NCBI GenBank assembly: GCA_964016885.1
Contig: OZ024742.1
Location: 365,476,877-365,540,876, forward strand
Length of the DNA: 64,000 nucleotides
Source of the DNA: Eledone cirrhosa
Lineage: Eukaryota > Mollusca > Cephalopoda > Octopoda > Eledonidae
Direction: 5' to 3'
In this document: positions 59,030 through 64,000 of the stretch, one piece after another
Numbering within the stretch: position 1 is the first letter of the stretch
Layout: each line of letters begins with the position of its first letter
Position numbers and translations under genes: made by a program
Notes under the pieces: generated by a model
Seen by the model: the letters and a program-made list of their open reading frames with translations, nothing else
Told to the model about the DNA's origin: nothing
The model's database searches: none

Positions 59030-59330
59030 CATCATTCTTGCTCTTGTGTTGGCATGTAAACAGAGCTGCACACACTAATGTTTCTGATTGATTACCTTTC
59101 ATCAGTGCAGTGTACTGCTTACCTGCCAACTGCCAGAGCTAGTGAAAGTATATGATATTTTCTAGAATATAGAGTGACTGATCGGCCTGATTTGCATATT
59201 AGCAGGTAGCCTGATCAGCCAGATTTGCATATCAGCAGACTGGCCAGTCAGTTTCCTGTATACGAGTGATTAATGGCTGGCTTTGCCATATTTAAGTAAC
59301 TAAGAAACACCTTATCGGTCTACAAGGCTG
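59030..59330 (-). mobile_element. Diverged relative of the retrozyme-like family
   Basis: On the minus strand, two ATATGCAAATC words (59185-59240 region) are followed by GTTGGCAGG, a hammerhead-like core and CTGTTTACATGCC. This is the same order as ATATGCAAATTAGG, CTGACAGGAAGG, core and GTTTGTTTACAAAC in the 37.8-kb copy. No coding capacity. Confidence 0.5.
59064..59112 (-). ncRNA. Hammerhead-like motif (family B-related, cleavage base G)
   Basis: Minus strand CTGATGA (59099-59105), weak GGU/AUC stem II, GAAA (59081-59084), and stem I CUGCA/UGCAG. The cleavage-site base would be G, which hammerheads do not use, so it is probably dead. Confidence 0.4.
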
Positions 59331-59589
59331 ACTACAATAAATGTTATTTTTTGAAAATTAAAATACAAACGAAAGACAGAACTCCATGGTCCATTGAGAT
59401 GGATTTTGGCAGTTTCGACTCCTACCAACGGTATTGTTTGTCCACCCGGGACACAAATCAAATCGCTGTCCAATGGAATAAGAGACAAAACAGCAACTTA
59501 TAGCAATTAAGCTATGACAAGTACACAGAGTTTCAGGTAACGGCAGGAGAAATGTATTGTGCCTCTCATAGCAACACATGTTCATGAAG

Positions 59590-59840
59590 GCGTATAGAGT
59601 AGTGGTTATTGTGTTGGGCTAACCATCATAAACTAGAGAGTTCAATTCCTAGATTATGGGGAGGGCTGCGTTGTTACCTACAGCAAAACACTTTATTTCA
59701 CGTGGCTTCAGCCAACTTAACCGGTGAAAATCCGTTGTCCATCGAATTAAAAGGAACCACATTTGTCCCACATTGTGGCACAATGAATCTCCCTGTCTGT
59801 GGAAGGGTCAGCCACTTGCACATTAGTTTCTAGAGTTGTT
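59590..59840 (+). mobile_element. tRNA-derived SINE, decayed
   Basis: tRNA-like head with TAGAGTAGTGGTTATTG (A-box region) and GAGTTCAATTCC (B box), then CAAAACACTTTATTTCACG, the same body class as the SINE at 960-1181. No target duplication identified. Confidence 0.68.
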
Positions 59841-59897
59841 CCGTTAATTGAAACAACAGGAGCACTCGTCATCGGAAATGACATATCATCTAACAAA

Positions 59898-60089
<192 letters not shown>

Positions 60090-60209
60090 GTATAGGATTA
60101 TCCTAGATGCAGTAATGGTTAATTACTACACTGGATAACCACCGTGGAAACATTTGTAAGCACACAGAATAAATTACCTTTTCATGATGTCTACCTCTTA
60201 TTATTCATT

Positions 60210-60211
<2 letters not shown>

Positions 60212-60251
<40 letters not shown>
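60212..60251. repeat. (TA)n microsatellite
   Basis: TA tract abutting the element terminus at 60252. Confidence 0.95.
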
Positions 60252-60252
<1 letters not shown>

Positions 60253-60284
60253 AAACATAAATACGAAGGCATGGTATACATTTC

Positions 60285-60385
60285 CAATCATTTCAATCAC
60301 GACACATGTTTCAATAAGAGATAGATCGATCGTGTAGCCATGATCGATTATCACTGATCTCGTCAGGTTAAAATGAATTGTCTTC
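60285..60385 (-). ncRNA. Hammerhead ribozyme-like motif, family F (long stem II), intact core
   Basis: Minus strand CTGACGA (60360-60366), GAAA (60309-60312), cleavage triplet GUC (60303-60301). Stem II is about 18 bp with mismatches C-U at pair four and U-U at pair seven, one bulged C, and a closing AUCGAUC/GAUCGAU helix with a 10-nt loop. Stem III is ACA/UGU with UG loop. Stem I has GU/AC, a 3-nt bulge, then UGAAAUG/CAUUUUA. Every invariant base is present. Confidence 0.65.
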
Positions 60386-60414
60386 AAATCCTTGATATGA
60401 GGGAGAAAATTAAC

Positions 60415-60735
<321 letters not shown>

Positions 60736-60874
60736 GAGAAGGGGTGAGAATGGAGAAACAAAAAGAAGGTCCAGTAAAGACACAAAAAAAAGTGAAAATG
60801 AAAAGGTAAAACAAGGAAGCCGTTAGGTAGTCTTGGTAATGAGTGGCAAGGTAAAGTTGAATGTGTGTTCCTTG

Positions 60875-63283
60875 GCTAGGTATGGTGGGAAAAGAGGAAC
60901 AACTAGGTATGGTGGGAAAAGAGGAACAACTAGGTATGGTGGGACAAGAGGAACAACTAGGTATGGTGGGACAAGAGGAACAACTAGGTATGGTGGGAAA
61001 AGAGGAACAACTAGGTATGGTGGGAAAAGAGGAACAACTAGGTAAGGTGGGAAAAGAGGAACAACTAGGTATGGTGGGAAAAGAGGAACAACTAGGTATG
61101 GTGGGAAAAGAGGAACAACTACGTATGGTGGGAAAAGAAGAACAACTAGGTATGGTGGGAAAAGAGGAACAACTAGGTATGGTGGGAAAAGAGGAACAAC
61201 TAGGTATGGTGGGACAAGAGGAACAACTAGGTATGGTGGGAAAAGAGGAACAACTAGGTATGGTGGGACAAGAGGAACAACTAGGTATGGTGGGACAAGA
61301 GGAACAACTAGGTATAGTGGGACAAGAGGAACAACTAGGTATGGTGGGACAAGAGGAACAACTAGGTATGGTGGGAAAAGAGGAACAACTAGGTATGGTG
61401 GGAAAAGAGGAACAACTAGGTATGGTGGGACAAGAGGAACAACTAGGTATGGTGGGAAAAGAGGAACAACTAGGTATGGTGGGAAAATAGGAACAACTAG
61501 GTAAGGTGGGAAAAGAGGAACAACTAGGTATGGTGGGACAAGAGGAACAACTAGGTATGGTGGGAAAAGAGGAACAACTAGGTATGGTGGGAAAAGAGGA
61601 ACAACTAGGTATGGTGGGAAAAGAGGAACAACTAGGTATGGTGGGAAAAGAGGAACAACTAGGTAAGGTGGGAAAAGAGGAACAACTAGGTATGGTGGGA
61701 AAAGAGGAACAACTAGGTATGGTGGGACAAGAGGAACAACTAGGTATGGTGGGAAAAGAGGAACAACTAGGTATGGTGGGAAAAGAGGAACAACTAGGTA
61801 TGGTGGGAAAAGAGGAACAACTAGGTATGGTGGGAAAAGAGGAACAACTAGGTATGGTGGGAAAAGAGGAACAACTAGGTAAGGTGGGAAAAGAGGAACA
61901 ACTAGGTATGGTGGGAAAAGAGGAACAACTAGGTATGGTGGGAAAAGAGGAACAACTAGGTATGGTGGGAAAAGAGGAACAACTAGGTATGGTGGGAAAA
62001 GAGGAACAACTAGGTATGGTGGGAAAAGAGGAACAACTAGGTATGGTGGGAAAAGAGGAACAACTAGGTAAGGTGGTAAAAGAGGAACAACTAGGTATGG
62101 TGGGAAAAGAGGAACAACTGGGTATGGTGGGAAAAGAGGAACAACTAGGTATGGTGGGAAAAGAGGAACAACTAGGTATGGTGGGAAAAGAGGAACAACT
62201 AGGTATGGTGGGAAAAGAGGAACAACTAGGTATGGTGGGACAAGAGGAACAACTAGGTATGGTGGGAAAAGAGGAACAACTAGGTATGGTGGGACAAGAG
62301 GAACAACTAGGTATGGTGGGACAAGAGGAACAACTAGGTATAGTGGGACAAGAGGAACAACTAGGTATGGTGGGACAAGAGGAACAACTAGGTATGGTGG
62401 GAAAAGAGGAACAACTAGGTATGGTGGGAAAAGAGGAACAACTAGGTATGGTGGGAAAAGAGGAACAACTAGGTATGGTGGGAAAAGAGGAACAACTAGG
62501 TATGGTGGGACAAGAGGAACAACTAGGTATGGTGGGAAAAGAGGAACAACTAGGTATGGTGGGAAAAGAGGAACAACTAGGTATGGTGGGACAAGAGGAA
62601 CAACTAGGTATGGTGGGAAAAGAAGAATAACTAGGTATGGTGGGAAAAGAGGAACAACTAGGTATGGTGGGAAAAGAGGAACAACTAGGTATGGTGGGAC
62701 AAGAGGAACAACTAGGTATGGTGGGACAAGAGGAACAACTAGGTATGGTGGGAAAAGAGGAACAACTAGGTATGGTGGGAAAAGAGGAACAACTAGGTAT
62801 GGTGGGAAAAGAGGAACAACTAGGTATGGTGGGAAAAGAGGAACGACTAGGTATGGTGGGAAAAGAGGAACAACTAGGTATGGTGGGAAAAGAGCAACAA
62901 CTAGGTATGGTGGGAAAAGAGGAACAACTAGGTATGGTGGGAAAAGAGGAATGACTAGGTATGGTGGGAAAAGAGCAACAACTAGGTATGGTGGGAAAAG
63001 AGGAACAACTAGGTATGGTGGGACAAGAGGAAAAACTAGGTATGGTGGGAAAAGAGGAACAACTAGGTATGGTGGGAAAAGAGGAACAACTAGGTATGGT
63101 GGGAAAAGAGGAACAACTAGGTATGGTGGGAAAAGAGGAACAACTAGGTATGGTGGGAAAAGAGGAATGACTAGGTATGGTGGGAAAAGAGCAACAACTA
63201 GGTATGGTGGGAAAAGAGGAACAACTAGGTATTGTGGGAAAAGAGGAACAACTAGGTATGGTGGGAAAAGAGGAACAACGGAA
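60875..63283. repeat. 27-bp minisatellite, about 89 units
   Basis: The unit is AACTAGGTATGGTGGG, AAAAG or ACAAG, then AGGAAC; 27 bp, so each unit is nine codons. Plus-strand frames read MVGKEEQLG or GGKRGTTRY and minus-strand frames SSFPTIPSC or VVPLFPPYL. Several frames stay open for over 800 codons because the unit lacks stops and its length is divisible by three. An A/C variant (K or Q in MVGKEEQLG) marks units, and GGTAAGG and GGTATAG variants mark others. No start context, splice signal or domain suggests a real gene. Confidence 0.95.
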
Positions 63284-63738
63284 CAAAACAAGAAAGATGA
63301 CAAACAAGTTAGAGGTAAATAGAGAGAGAAAAGATTAGGATCGTGGTGTCAAAATATCATTCTTGTTTATTCAGGTGTGACGCACGTTTCGCTATTGATC
63401 ATCTCATAGTTCGATTTATATCGATCTGGGGCGAATGTGTAACCAAATGCTCATCAGACTATTAGTTCGTTCATGATGGAAGATATCCGAGTAAAGCTTT
63501 AAAAAACATAGTTTAACACCAATGTGTAACACCAAGTACTAGACTTAAATGGACATAAGTTCGCATCGAGTGCTCTAGCTGATGATACAACAGTAAACTA
63601 AAGCTATATATATATATTTGACGGTTCAATACAAACCTTCGTCATCTCAATGAACATGGAGCTCAGTTCTGGCTTGAGAGTTTATGTGGCTTTTTAGACC
63701 AGATGTACATAAAAAATGTCGTCAGCATAAATTTCAGT
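63284..63738. other. Unrecognised sequence with element-end words
   Basis: CATCGAGTGCTCTAG at about 63565 resembles the GTCGAGTGCT motif that follows family A hammerheads. Short TA tract at 63605. No gene. Confidence 0.45.
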
Positions 63739-64000
63739 TTAGTTTCGGTGTAGCTTCATCTGAGTTATCTGATCTTGGTGAAAATTGAAATGTCTCTGTA
63801 GACCTCCTTTAGATTTGCATATTTTGTGACATATGTGACATTGGTAAATGTGAACAGGTTGTAATGTTCTGAGGTCAGTAGGGAGTGTCCTGTTATGTGT
63901 TCTTATGTAAGATTGAAGTCCAGCTTCTGACAACTGGTTGGTATGTTCTGAGGTTAGTAGGCAGTGTCCTATTATGTGTTCTCATGTAAGATTTAAGTCC
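63739..64000 (-). pseudogene. C2H2 zinc-finger fragment, probably of a LINE, cut by window edge
   Basis: Minus strand YQCHICHKICKSKGGLQRH plus FNFH forms a CX2CX12HX4H finger, preceded by GLQSYIRTHNRTLPTDLRT, the end of a preceding finger-like unit. The second half of that unit is repeated about 79 bp further out (63864 and 63943), implying tandem duplication. In cephalopods such finger tails often belong to LINE polyproteins, but the rest lies outside the window. Confidence 0.5.

Noticed and set aside
63380..63430. GATGATCAATAGC-GAAAC on the minus strand as a hammerhead
   Set aside because: The CUGANGA core cannot be aligned. Only the word GAAACG is shared.

Overview
The window looks like nuclear DNA of a coleoid cephalopod, most likely an octopus. 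The main reason is several copies of a tRNA-derived SINE with the cephalopod-type body (box B close to GAGTTCAAATCCCGCC, then GGTCGATAAAATAAAGTACC). The surroundings agree: very abundant (TA)n, (TG)n and trinucleotide arrays, Penelope-like elements (PLEs) and decayed LINEs. I found no intact host gene, rRNA or canonical tRNA. Everything recognisable is mobile or satellite DNA.

Layout. 0-4 kb: two inverted arrangements with hammerhead-like motifs, two SINE types and a third hammerhead-like motif. 4.0-11.2 kb: a 7 kb C-rich, almost G-free trinucleotide satellite with a 1,325-bp higher-order duplication. 11.2-16.7 kb: microsatellites plus inverted and direct repeats carrying hammerhead-like folds. 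16.7-26.3 kb: two degenerate LINEs, one endonuclease-type (Tx1/L1-like, plus strand) and one restriction-like-endonuclease type (R4/Dong-like, minus strand), meeting tail to tail in one (ATT)n tract. 26.3-29.3 kb: G-rich repeats, then a 422-bp tandem repeat whose units each carry a hammerhead motif (retrozyme-like). 29.3-35.3 kb: PLE-1 with a gag-like ORF1, a possible -1 frameshift site, RT and GIY-YIG, and the start of a second unit behind it. 35.4-38.4 kb: an 826-bp palindrome, then an inverted pair of retrozyme-like copies, one split exactly by a 1,022-bp Helitron. 38.4-43.9 kb: element fragments and microsatellites. 44.2-48.8 kb: PLE-3, a near-intact RT/GIY-YIG ORF between 1.09-kb direct repeats. 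48.9-55.9 kb: PLE-2 as a head-to-head inverted dimer with 2.8-kb arms. 56-60.7 kb: SINEs, microsatellites and more hammerhead-like motifs. 60.9-63.3 kb: a 27-bp satellite of about 89 units. 63.7-64 kb: the edge of an element encoding a C2H2 finger.

The main hidden signal is RNA. At least eight places fold by hand into a three-stem hammerhead ribozyme (CUGANGA, stem II, GAAA, short stem III, cleavage nucleotide, stem I). They fall into several sequence families that share features not expected by chance: an 8-nt stem III, a mismatch at the fourth pair of stem II, and a compensated C3-G8 to U3-A8 change. Hammerheads are known from PLEs and from animal retrozymes. The families, dimer geometries and covariations noted here are read from this sequence and have not been tested by software or experiment.
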